A DNA stretch of 21,058 bases, from positions 1 to 21,058 of IMG/VR virus record IMGVR_UViG_3300030061_000531, one strand, 5' to 3'. The translations under genes were made by a program, and so were the position numbers. The stretch is from a virus. Under the pieces are notes generated by a model, which worked only from the letters and a program-made list of their open reading frames with translations, had not been told where the DNA came from and searched no databases. Within the stretch, counting starts at the first letter, position 1. Every line of letters begins with the position of its first letter. Shown here piece after piece: positions 6,700 through 14,239 of the stretch.

Positions 6700-7293
6700 A
6701 TGAATACAGTTAGTTTATTTGCTAAACATATTGGGGTGTTTTATTTAGATATTGATACTAAAAAAATTTTAAACACTATTAAAAAAGAAAAATACTTTAT
6801 CAACCACGATTATTTAAGATCACAACAATCAGTAAGTATAGAAATATTAAACAAACCAGAATTGTCTGAATTAAAAAAACAAATATTAAATTGTTTTTAT
6901 CAGTATAAAAAAGAAATATATAAAATAGCAAATGATTTCATAATACCTGCCTCTTGGGTTGCTAAATTTAAACCTAAAACATCTGGTGCAAGTCATGCAC
7001 ACTCTAATTGTATGTTTAGTGCTGTTTATTATTTTGATGAATCTTCTGAAATAGTTTTTAAAAATAGTTTATTAAATAATTTGTTTTGCAATTCTACAGA
7101 ATGGAACACTAATAACTGCACTTATTTTGAAATTAAACCTAAAAAAAATAAATTAATAATATTTCCGGCAGATGTATTTCATGAAATAAAACCTAACCTA
7201 ACAAAGAAAACAAGGTACTCTATTGCTTGTAATTTTTTTCCTGTAGGAAAAGTTGGAAAAAATGATTCTTTTGTAGAATTACAAATAGCTTAA
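6700..7293 (+). CDS. Putative 2-oxoglutarate/Fe(II) oxygenase 1 (2OG-FeII_Oxy_5-like)
   Basis: The 197-residue product shows the core of the putative 2OG-Fe(II) oxygenase family. The segment SWVAKFKPKTSGASHAHSNC (85-104) is followed by MFSAVYYFD (105-113), then LIIFPADVFHEIKPN (152-166) and TRYSIACNFF (171-180). Likely metal and cosubstrate residues are His99/His101, distal His161 and Arg172, eleven residues after the distal His. Unlike classical HxD enzymes, the first motif is HAHSN with no acidic residue. It would use O2, Fe(II) and 2-oxoglutarate to oxidise an unknown substrate. ATG 6700 has no evident Shine-Dalgarno. The coding sequence is clearly more AT-rich than the fibre genes. First of four such genes. 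Confidence 0.7.
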   Translation: MNTVSLFAKHIGVFYLDIDTKKILNTIKKEKYFINHDYLRSQQSVSIEILNKPELSELKKQILNCFYQYKKEIYKIANDFIIPASWVAKFKPKTSGASHAHSNCMFSAVYYFDESSEIVFKNSLLNNLFCNSTEWNTNNCTYFEIKPKKNKLIIFPADVFHEIKPNLTKKTRYSIACNFFPVGKVGKNDSFVELQIA

Positions 7294-7294
7294 T

Positions 7295-7906
7295 ATGAAT
7301 ACTTTTTATTATTTTAAAAATGTTTTTTCTGATTTATTTTGCGACGAAGTAATAAAATATGGAAACTCACAAAATGAAATTTTAGCTAGGACAGGTGGAA
7401 CTCAAGATAAAAAATTAAATAAAAAAGAAAAAAAACAATTATTAAAAAAAAGAAATTCAAATGTTTCTTGGTTAGATCAAGAATGGATTTACAGAGAAAT
7501 AAGACCTTTTTTAATTGAAGCAAATAAACAAGCTGGTTGGAACTATCACTTTGATTATTTAGAAAGTATTCAATTTACAAAATACAGATTAAATCAACAC
7601 TATGGTTGGCATGTTGATGAATATCCTAAACCTTTTGATAATGACTGTGAAAATATAAATTGGAGAGGTAAAACAAGAAAAATATCTGCTGTAATTATTT
7701 TATCTAATCCTAACGATTACAAAGGAGGAGAACTTATGTTTAAATATTTTCAAGGAGAAAAAACAAAAATAGAAAGTGTAAAAGATTTTTTACCAAAAGG
7801 TTCTATAATTGTATTTCCATCTTATGTGTTACATAAGGTAAAACCTGTGACTGATGGACTTCGTTATAGTTTAGTTGTATGGACTTTGGGACACCCTTTT
7901 AGATGA
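7295..7906 (+). CDS. Putative 2-oxoglutarate/Fe(II) oxygenase 2 (prolyl-4-hydroxylase-like)
   Basis: The 203-residue product carries a complete double-stranded beta-helix oxygenase signature. YRLNQHYGWHVDEY (97-110) gives HxD with His106 and Asp108, ISAVIILSNPNDYKGGELMF (130-149) has the GGEL turn, GSIIVFPSYVLHKVKPVTDG (169-188) gives distal His180, and LRYSLVVW (189-196) gives Arg190 for 2-oxoglutarate. This is the clearest enzyme of the four and should be catalytically competent. It resembles the PKHD/prolyl-4-hydroxylase group. Residues 36-53 form a Lys-rich insertion (DKKLNKKEKKQLLKKR). The ATG is one base after the preceding stop, and its TGA overlaps the next ATG. The substrate may be protein-bound Pro/Lys or a small molecule and is not determinable here. 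Confidence 0.85.
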   Translation: MNTFYYFKNVFSDLFCDEVIKYGNSQNEILARTGGTQDKKLNKKEKKQLLKKRNSNVSWLDQEWIYREIRPFLIEANKQAGWNYHFDYLESIQFTKYRLNQHYGWHVDEYPKPFDNDCENINWRGKTRKISAVIILSNPNDYKGGELMFKYFQGEKTKIESVKDFLPKGSIIVFPSYVLHKVKPVTDGLRYSLVVWTLGHPFR

Positions 7907-8388
7907 TTGAAATTAAAGATAATATTTTAAAAGAAGAAGATGCAGATTACATAGAATCTGTTTTTAAAAATAATCATTTTCCTTATTATTTAAATCCAAT
8001 AGTTTTTGATTCAAATACAAAAGATTATCAAATGACACATATTTTTTTTGATGATAATAAAATTACAAGTGATTTTTTTAATATATTAAAACCTATTTTA
8101 AATTATTTAAAACCAAAAGCTTTAGTGCGTATTAAAACTAATTTAATACATAAATCAAATGAAATAGAAATACACGGTTATCACACAGATTTTAATTATA
8201 AAAATTTAAAAACAGCAGTATATTATGTAAATACAAATAATGGATTTACTATATTTAAAAATAATAGTAAAAAAGTAACTAGCAAAAAAAATAAAATTTT
8301 AATATTTGATAGTATTAAAGAACACTCTGGTACAAATTGCACAGATGAACCATTTAGAATAGCAATAAATTTTAATTATTACGTATGA
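7903..8388 (+). CDS. Putative 2-oxoglutarate/Fe(II) oxygenase 3 (compact)
   Basis: The 161-residue product is short for the superfamily but keeps the triad: EIHGYHTDF (89-97) with His94/Asp96, ILIFDSIKEHSGTNCTDEP (132-150) with distal His141, and FRIAINFNYY (151-160) with Arg152 eleven residues later. The intervening KTAVYYVNTNNGFTIFKNN (103-121) matches the usual strand pair between motifs. Truncation relative to relatives is at the N-terminus, which has one short helix (EEDADYIESVFKNN). The start overlaps the upstream stop as ATGA, as does its own stop with the next gene. Base composition is very AT-rich (for example 8 G/C in 60 bases at 8221-8280). The substrate is unknown. Confidence 0.75.
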   Translation: MIEIKDNILKEEDADYIESVFKNNHFPYYLNPIVFDSNTKDYQMTHIFFDDNKITSDFFNILKPILNYLKPKALVRIKTNLIHKSNEIEIHGYHTDFNYKNLKTAVYYVNTNNGFTIFKNNSKKVTSKKNKILIFDSIKEHSGTNCTDEPFRIAINFNYYV

Positions 8389-9011
8389 GTAACTTTCAAA
8401 AAAATCATTATCTAGTTATAAAACAAGCAATTAATAAAGAGCTTGCAAATTTTTTATATAATTATTTTTCTATAAAAAAAGATGTAGCATACACAGTTTT
8501 ACATAGTGGCTTTGTTTCTCCATATACAGAATACTTTGGACATTGGAATGACAGTCAAGTTCCAGGTTCTTTTTCACATTATGCTGATATTGCTATGGAT
8601 GCTTTATTATTAAAAGTGCAACCAATTATGGAACAGCACACAAAAATAAAATTAATACCAACTTATTCTTACACTAGAATGTATGCTAAAGGTAATGAAT
8701 TAAAAAGACACAAAGATAGATCGTCTTGTGAGATATCTACTACAATGAATTTAGGTGGAGATTTATGGCCTATATTTATTAAACTAAGTAACAAAAAAAA
8801 CATTCAAGTTATATTAGAACCAGGAGATATGTTGGTTTATAAGGGTTGTATATTAGAACATTGGAGAGAACCTTTTCAGGGAGATGAATGCTGTCAAGTA
8901 TTTTTACATTATAACAATGCTTTATCTGATTTTGCAGAAGAAAATAAATACGATAAAAGACCTCATTTAGGTTTGCCTCCTTGGTTTAAAGATGCTAAAT
9001 TTAAAAAATAG
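8385..9011 (+). CDS. Putative 2-oxoglutarate/Fe(II) oxygenase 4, atypical cosubstrate site
   Basis: The 208-residue product has YTRMYAKGNELKRHKDRSSC (96-115), with an HxD motif at His109/Asp111, then ISTTMNLGGDLWPIFIKL (117-134). ILEPGDMLVYKGCILEHWRE (143-162) gives distal His159, followed by QVFLHYNNAL (171-180). At the position where Arg or Lys normally binds 2-oxoglutarate (10-12 residues after the distal His) it has Cys169-Cys170-Gln171 instead. I recall cyanophage relatives with the same HWREPF...QVFLHY signature, so this is probably a real subfamily rather than decay. The C-terminal KRPHLGLPPWF extension is also typical. The gene is last in the cluster, followed by an 86-base gap. Confidence 0.7.
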   Translation: MSNFQKNHYLVIKQAINKELANFLYNYFSIKKDVAYTVLHSGFVSPYTEYFGHWNDSQVPGSFSHYADIAMDALLLKVQPIMEQHTKIKLIPTYSYTRMYAKGNELKRHKDRSSCEISTTMNLGGDLWPIFIKLSNKKNIQVILEPGDMLVYKGCILEHWREPFQGDECCQVFLHYNNALSDFAEENKYDKRPHLGLPPWFKDAKFKK

Positions 9012-9097
9012 TTTAGTATAGAAGTTTCTACCACATCACAATTTCTGTGCTTTTATTCTGTTAAAAAAACAATAAATTTGATATACGTGGATTTATT
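9012..9097 (+). other. 86-base intergenic gap after oxygenase cluster
   Basis: This is the longest non-coding stretch in the window. It is AT-rich. It contains only short imperfect inverted repeats (for example CACA/TGTG around ATTTC at 9037-9049) and no convincing terminator, sigma-70 promoter or tRNA. With the 47-base gap at 6653-6699 it brackets the oxygenase island, which fits an insertion of accessory genes between two structural genes. Confidence 0.5.
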
Positions 9098-11302
9098 ATG
9101 CTACAAAAAATTGGATTTCGGCCAGGAATTAATAAACAACTTACACCCACAGGAGCAGAAGGTCAATGGGTAGACTGTGATAATGTTAGATTTAGATATG
9201 GCACACCAGAAAAAATAGGTGGTTGGAAACAACTAGGAGGAACAAACGATTTAACTGGAGCAGGTAGAGGTCTTCATCATTTTGTTAGTTCTACTTCAAT
9301 CAAATACTCTATCATAGGAACTAATAGAATTTTATACGCTTATTCAGGAGGTGTGTTTTATGACATACATCCTATCAAAACTACGACAACATTAACAAAT
9401 GCATTTAGCACAACTAACGGATCACCTACAGTTACTATTACTTTTTCAACATCTCATGGCATAGTTGCTGGTGATATAGTTTTATTAGACAGTTTTAGTT
9501 CTATTACTAATTCTAATTTTGCTGCATCAGATTTTAATGATAAAAAATTTATGGTTACAACTGTGCCATCTGCTACCACAATAACAATTACAATGCCTTC
9601 AAACGAATCAGGATCTGGAGCATCAGCATCTGGTGGTATAAGAGTACAACATTATTATCCTGTAGGTCCAGCTGTTCAAGCAAAAGGTTTTGGTTGGTCA
9701 CTAGGAACTTGGGGCGGAGAAGAGATTGGAGCATCAACTACAACTTTAAACGGTGCTTTGTTAGACGACACGGCAGGGACAGGTGGTTCTGGAACATCAA
9801 TTACTTTGACCGATGCCTCACAATTTCCTAGCACAGGTACAAATTTTATTCAAGTTGGTAACGAAGAAATTTCTTACACTGGAGTTTCTGGAAATGATTT
9901 AACAGGTATAACTAGAGCAGTTAGAAATTCTACAAGATCCTCTCATTCAAATGGAGCAACTGTAACAAACTCTACTAGCTTTGTTGCGTGGGGTGAAGCT
10001 GCATCAGGTGACTTAGTATTAGAACCTGGTATGTGGTCATTAGATAATTTTGGTGATAAAGCAATTTGTTTAATTCACGATAGCGCTGTTTTTGAATGGG
10101 ATTCTTCATCTACTACAGCGGCGTCTACAAGAGCAACAATTATATCTGGTGCACCAACTGCATCAAGACACATGTTAGTATCTACACCGGACAGACACTT
10201 AGTATTTTTTGGAACAGAAACAACTATAGGAACACCTAGCACACAAGACGATATGTTTATTAGATTCTCTGATCAAGAGGATATAAATACTTATACACCA
10301 ACAGCAACCAATACTGCTGGTACACAAAGACTGGCCGACGGATCACAGATCAGAGGAGCGATTAGAGGCCGTGATGCAATTTATGTTTGGACTGATACAG
10401 CATTGTTCACACAACGTTTTGTTGGTCAACCATTTACATTTGCATTTGCACAGGTCGGTACAAACTGTGGACTTGTTGGACAGAATGCTTGTGTTGAAGT
10501 TGATGGTGCTGCGTATTGGATGTCAGAGAATGGTTTTTTTAGATATGCTGGTAGATTAGAATCTTTACCTTGTTTAGTAGAAGATCATGTATACAACGAT
10601 ATAAATTTAGACTCTGGTAATCAGATGGTATCCGCTGGATTAAATAATTTGTTTGGTGAAGTTATGTGGTTTTATCCAACATCAACATCATCAGTTGTAA
10701 ATAGAATGGTTGCCTATAATTATTTTGACTCATCAACACAAAGACCTGTTTGGACCGTAGGTTCATTAGCTAGAACAATGTGGAGAGATTCAGCTGTATT
10801 TGGTTTACCTCATGCTTTATTTTATGAAGCAGACTCTGATACATCATTTGATGTTGTTGGAAACACAGAAGGTAAAACAACATACTATGAACACGAAACA
10901 GGGACAGATCAAATTAGAGGTGGTACAACTACAGCCATTACAGCTAGTATAGAATCAGGAGATTTTGATATTAGTCAAAGAAGAGCATCAGGAACAGGTC
11001 AATCTACAGGCCTTGCAGATTTAAGAGGCGATGGTGAATTCTTAATGAAAATTAGAAGATTTATTCCTGACTTTGTTGCTCAGACAGGAACAACTAGAAT
11101 TACATTTGAATTAAGAAATTTTCCAAACGATAGTCAAACTGGATCTCCTTTAGGTCCTTTTGATATAACATCCTCTACTACTAAAATAGATACAAGAGCT
11201 AGAGCTAGAGCAATTGCATTGAAAGTAGAAAATACCTCTACCTCTCAAACTTGGAAACTAGGAACTTTTAGATTAGATATACAACCGGATGGAAGAAGAT
11301 AA
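9098..11302 (+). CDS. Tail nozzle / DNA-stabilisation-like structural protein
   Basis: The 734-residue product begins MLQKIGFRPGINKQLTPTGA, then DNVRFRYGTPEKIGGW (about 28-43), a start I associate with large tail proteins of marine podoviruses that occupy the place of P22 gp10 or T7 gp12 (tail tube/nozzle). An inserted beta domain (about 90-180) is Ser/Thr-rich. ISYTGVSGNDLTGITRAV (about 259-276) is a small repeated-strand module. The strongly conserved-looking core runs from about 425 (DAIYVWTDTALFTQRF) through YWMSENGFFRY (about 472-482) to LNNLFGEVMWFY and PVWTVGSLARTMW, suggestive of a beta-propeller. It should close the tail channel. The P22 or T7 equivalence is inferred from size, order and fold guess. 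Confidence 0.6.
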   Translation: MLQKIGFRPGINKQLTPTGAEGQWVDCDNVRFRYGTPEKIGGWKQLGGTNDLTGAGRGLHHFVSSTSIKYSIIGTNRILYAYSGGVFYDIHPIKTTTTLTNAFSTTNGSPTVTITFSTSHGIVAGDIVLLDSFSSITNSNFAASDFNDKKFMVTTVPSATTITITMPSNESGSGASASGGIRVQHYYPVGPAVQAKGFGWSLGTWGGEEIGASTTTLNGALLDDTAGTGGSGTSITLTDASQFPSTGTNFIQVGNEEISYTGVSGNDLTGITRAVRNSTRSSHSNGATVTNSTSFVAWGEAASGDLVLEPGMWSLDNFGDKAICLIHDSAVFEWDSSSTTAASTRATIISGAPTASRHMLVSTPDRHLVFFGTETTIGTPSTQDDMFIRFSDQEDINTYTPTATNTAGTQRLADGSQIRGAIRGRDAIYVWTDTALFTQRFVGQPFTFAFAQVGTNCGLVGQNACVEVDGAAYWMSENGFFRYAGRLESLPCLVEDHVYNDINLDSGNQMVSAGLNNLFGEVMWFYPTSTSSVVNRMVAYNYFDSSTQRPVWTVGSLARTMWRDSAVFGLPHALFYEADSDTSFDVVGNTEGKTTYYEHETGTDQIRGGTTTAITASIESGDFDISQRRASGTGQSTGLADLRGDGEFLMKIRRFIPDFVAQTGTTRITFELRNFPNDSQTGSPLGPFDITSSTTKIDTRARARAIALKVENTSTSQTWKLGTFRLDIQPDGRR

Positions 11303-11466
11303 TGGCAAAGATTGTACAAGTAATTACTAGACCAGAACAAGAATATAATTTACAGGTAGCAGAGGCTCAGGTTAGAGATCTTGATGCTATTGTAGAAAAA
11401 TTAAACTCAACATATCAACAAGACTTAAAAGATGAGGTAGAAGCATTTAACTTCTTTTTAAATTAA
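11302..11466 (+). CDS. Small hypothetical protein, 54 residues
   Basis: The ATG at 11302 overlaps the nozzle gene stop as TAATG, and the TAA at 11464-11466 overlaps the next ATG the same way, so the gene exactly fills the space between two well-supported genes. The product begins MAKIVQVITRPEQEYNLQVA, continues with AEAQVRDLDAIVEKLNSTYQ and ends EAFNFFLN. It is acidic and mostly helical, and could form a short coiled coil from about residue 15 to 45. No known domain is visible. A virion or assembly role is inferred only from its position. Confidence 0.7.
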   Translation: MAKIVQVITRPEQEYNLQVAEAQVRDLDAIVEKLNSTYQQDLKDEVEAFNFFLN

Positions 11467-11807
11467 TGGCTAACAGTTTTATAAATAAAAAAGTAGATTT
11501 AACTACAACAGATTTAACAACATTATATACAGTGCCAACAGCAACAACAGGTGTTGTAAAGTCTTTGTTGGTTACAGAGGATGCGGGGTCAGGGACTACA
11601 ATAACTATAACATTAGTCAATGCATCAGGCACTATCTTTAATTTGTTTAAAGACAAGGCTGTAGGATCAAAAGAAACCTTAGAATTATTAACTCAACCAC
11701 TAGTCATGGAAGAAAGCGAAGTATTAAAAGTACAGGCAGCTCAAGCTAATGAGTTACATGTCATAGCTTCTGTGTTAGAGATACAACCAAGAGAGGTAAC
11801 TGCATAA
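11466..11807 (+). CDS. Small beta-rich structural protein (paralogue-like to 4832-5224)
   Basis: The 113-residue product has alternating hydrophobic strands: KVDLTTTDLTTLYTVPTATT, VVKSLLVTEDAGSGTTITIT, IFNLFKDKAVGSKETLEL, QPLVMEESEVLKVQAAQA and ELHVIASVLEIQ. Element order parallels the 130-residue protein at 4832-5224, including the EE-x-(E/D)VL turn followed by A-x-A and a final (S)xLEI/YEVL strand. A duplicated or independently recruited head-fibre/collar domain is the best guess. It is coupled by TAATG overlaps on both sides. There are no enzymatic motifs. Confidence 0.6.
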   Translation: MANSFINKKVDLTTTDLTTLYTVPTATTGVVKSLLVTEDAGSGTTITITLVNASGTIFNLFKDKAVGSKETLELLTQPLVMEESEVLKVQAAQANELHVIASVLEIQPREVTA

Positions 11808-11977
11808 TGTTAGAATTAAAACCAGAACAAATAATAGAAAAGATAACAAATAAAAAGACAGGCGAAGAGTATAAGAATGATAACGAGTGGAAATCAAAGG
11901 GTATTTCACCAGATGATATACGAAGAGATGTAACTGTAATGATGCCTAGCCTTGATTTATTTGGCAAAACAAAATAG
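11807..11977 (+). CDS. Small hypothetical protein, 56 residues
   Basis: The ATG at 11807 overlaps the previous stop as TAATG. The frame runs to TAG at 11975-11977, nine bases before the next gene. The product begins MLELKPEQIIEKITNKKTGE, continues with EYKNDNEWKSKGISPDDIRR and ends DVTVMMPSLDLFGKTK. It looks like a compact helical protein with a conserved-looking MPSLDLFGK tail, which I think I have seen in marine phage structural clusters, function unknown. Its perfect fit between neighbours is the main support. Confidence 0.7.
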   Translation: MLELKPEQIIEKITNKKTGEEYKNDNEWKSKGISPDDIRRDVTVMMPSLDLFGKTK

Positions 11978-11986
11978 AATGGTACG

Positions 11987-14239
11987 ATGGCAATAACTAG
12001 AGCACAGCAATATAGACAGATGTTAGAAGATGGAGGTATGTTAGTATCGCCATCTACAACTGGTAGAAGACCAGGATATAGAAATCCAACAAAAGAAAAA
12101 CAAAAATATGAAAAACAAGCTGCTATAAATAGAGAAAACGCTCGTGCCCAAACTGTTGATCTTCCTAAAAAAAGCACCTTTAGGTCGTTCGTAGAAGATG
12201 AACCTAATCCAGCAGATAGAGAAGCTAATACTTTTAATCTTGAAACAGGAAGAGAAAATAGTAGTGGTGGACCTAAACCAATAGGCGGTAATGGCATTAC
12301 AAGCCAAAAAGACAAGTTTAATATTTTTGATATTATGCCAGCGGGTATAGCAAAAAATTTTTTAAAAAAAATTAATGAATCTAAATTTGTACAAGGATTA
12401 AATTTTGATAACAGAAAAAGATTTATGAGAAAATTAGCAGAGACTGACCCTCTTGCTTTTCAAAAATTAGTAGGTGAATTAGAAGATCAAGATTTAACAA
12501 CAGTTAATGAAGATACAATCACTAGCCCTAGTCAACGAATAGGAGCTTCAGATTTTTCACTTAACAATTATTTAGATTTCGATGGAACCCTTGCAGGTAG
12601 TCCAGATTTTAAAGGTATTTTTGATGAGTATGGTTATAAGGATTATCAAAATAGGTTTGAAAAATTAAGAGCACCAGACGATAATCCAGATTCGTATTTG
12701 CTACAACAGTTAGCGGCACAGCAAAAACCTTTGGAGGATAATACAGTAGAAGAAACATTAAGTCCGATTCAACAAGCTATACGAGACAGAGGTATAGCTT
12801 CTGCTTTTTTAGCTACAGGCGGTAGAGTAGGGTTAGCTAAAGGTAGTAGAATGCAATCTGGAGAAGCTAAAGAGTCAAGAAAAAAATCTTCAACTCCAAC
12901 AAATCCAAATAAAAGAACGGGAGCTGTTGATGAAAAAACAACAGACCCAAGAATAACACCCGGAGGAGATGGACCTACAAGATCAATTACAAATGATGAA
13001 GGTATCGGTTTATTAACAACAAAAAAAGATATACCTACTTTTAATAATGATATTACAAGAATTAATTTAAAAGATTTAATAGGTTTAGGACTCGATGATC
13101 AAGAAGAAGAAAATATACAATTAGCTAAAGTGTATGGTGCACCTGAATTAACAGAATTTGGAGCAACACCAGGAATGTTTAAAGATACAGCAAAATTTAA
13201 TGACATGGAAAAATATCAAGAAATAGCTAATAAACAATTTGAAATGGGAAAAAAACCAAGTGATATAAGAAAGTCTATAAACTTAGGAAGTTCTTTGTAT
13301 GGTATAGATATGGATAATATACCTAAAGATTTTTTAGAAACAACAAAAGATTTTGAAAATCAAAAAATACTTGGAAAAATAGAATTTGCAGAAGGTGGTA
13401 GAGCAGGATTTGCAGGTGGTGGCATGCCTTACGAAGGTGGGATCATGGACCTTGAATCAGGAAGACAAATGTATTTCTTAGGTAAGCTAGTCAAGAAAGC
13501 AACTAGAGCTGTTAAAAAAATTGCAAAGTCACCAATAGGTAAAGCAGCTTTATTATATGCAGGGGGAACTTATTTAGGAGGATTATCTGGTGTAGCTGGA
13601 ACTACAAAAAGCATGGGCTTTTTAGAGTCTTTAAGAACTCCTAGTAATCTTGGAAATTTATTTAACTTTGGAAAATCTTATATTACTGATGCTTTTGGTG
13701 AAATGAGTAAAAAAGATAGAATTAAATTAGGTCTTGGAGCGGGTTTAACATTAGCACCTTTACTATTTCAAGAAGATACTAATGATGAGGATTATCAAAA
13801 ATTTTTAGCAGAACGTGGTGTAAGGGGAACACAATTACCAGCATCTCCATCTGACATAAGAAAAAATTACAGAGATTATATTTCAGGCACAGCTTTTTTA
13901 GCTGATGGTGGTACACCAGAGCCAGTAGCTAAAAAGACTATGCCCTTATTAGATATGGATGGTCAAGAAATGGATTTTAGAGCTGAAGGTGGATTTGTAC
14001 CAATAGGACGTATGGAAAAAGCAGATGACGTACCTGCAAGATTGTCTAAGAATGAATTTGTATTTACAGCTGACGCTGTTAGAAATGCAGGTGAAGGAGA
14101 TATAGACAAAGGCGCAGAAGTTATGTATAACATGATGAAGAACCTCGAATCCGGAGGTGACGTATCTGAAGAATCGCAAGGATTAGAAGGCGCACGTAAC
14201 ATGTTTCAAACATCACAAAGACTAGAGGAAGTATTATAA
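11987..14239 (+). CDS. Putative internal virion / ejection protein with GGR motifs
   Basis: The 750-residue product begins MAITRAQQYRQMLEDGGMLV, a start I recall from pelagiphage internal proteins. It is modular and low in complexity. Charged linkers separate Gly-rich motifs at 274-286 (AFLATGGRVGLAK), 467-479 (FAEGGRAGFAGGG), 636-644 (AFLADGGTP) and 666-674 (AEGGFVPIG). Two hydrophobic Gly-rich segments (about 516-541 and 579-594) could insert into a membrane. Near the C-terminus, DDVPARLSKNEFVFTADAVR (680-699) is a motif I recall from large marine phage virion proteins. An ejection or tape-measure-like role is inferred from length, location and membrane-prone segments. The stop overlaps the next start as TAATG. 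Confidence 0.6.
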   Translation: MAITRAQQYRQMLEDGGMLVSPSTTGRRPGYRNPTKEKQKYEKQAAINRENARAQTVDLPKKSTFRSFVEDEPNPADREANTFNLETGRENSSGGPKPIGGNGITSQKDKFNIFDIMPAGIAKNFLKKINESKFVQGLNFDNRKRFMRKLAETDPLAFQKLVGELEDQDLTTVNEDTITSPSQRIGASDFSLNNYLDFDGTLAGSPDFKGIFDEYGYKDYQNRFEKLRAPDDNPDSYLLQQLAAQQKPLEDNTVEETLSPIQQAIRDRGIASAFLATGGRVGLAKGSRMQSGEAKESRKKSSTPTNPNKRTGAVDEKTTDPRITPGGDGPTRSITNDEGIGLLTTKKDIPTFNNDITRINLKDLIGLGLDDQEEENIQLAKVYGAPELTEFGATPGMFKDTAKFNDMEKYQEIANKQFEMGKKPSDIRKSINLGSSLYGIDMDNIPKDFLETTKDFENQKILGKIEFAEGGRAGFAGGGMPYEGGIMDLESGRQMYFLGKLVKKATRAVKKIAKSPIGKAALLYAGGTYLGGLSGVAGTTKSMGFLESLRTPSNLGNLFNFGKSYITDAFGEMSKKDRIKLGLGAGLTLAPLLFQEDTNDEDYQKFLAERGVRGTQLPASPSDIRKNYRDYISGTAFLADGGTPEPVAKKTMPLLDMDGQEMDFRAEGGFVPIGRMEKADDVPARLSKNEFVFTADAVRNAGEGDIDKGAEVMYNMMKNLESGGDVSEESQGLEGARNMFQTSQRLEEVL

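Noticed and set aside
9037-9056. CACA/TGTG mini-hairpin followed by CTTTTATT as a terminator
   Set aside because: A 4-bp AT-flanked stem and interrupted T run are too weak to support a terminator call.
9059-9087. Sigma-70-like boxes (TGTTAA and TATACG) upstream of the nozzle gene
   Set aside because: Poor matches, and transcription would begin only a few bases before the ATG, leaving no ribosome-binding site.
11761-12315. Minus-strand open frame of 184 codons
   Set aside because: It is antisense to two small coupled genes and the 750-residue gene. Its hydrophobic look comes from reverse-complemented Lys/Glu codons.
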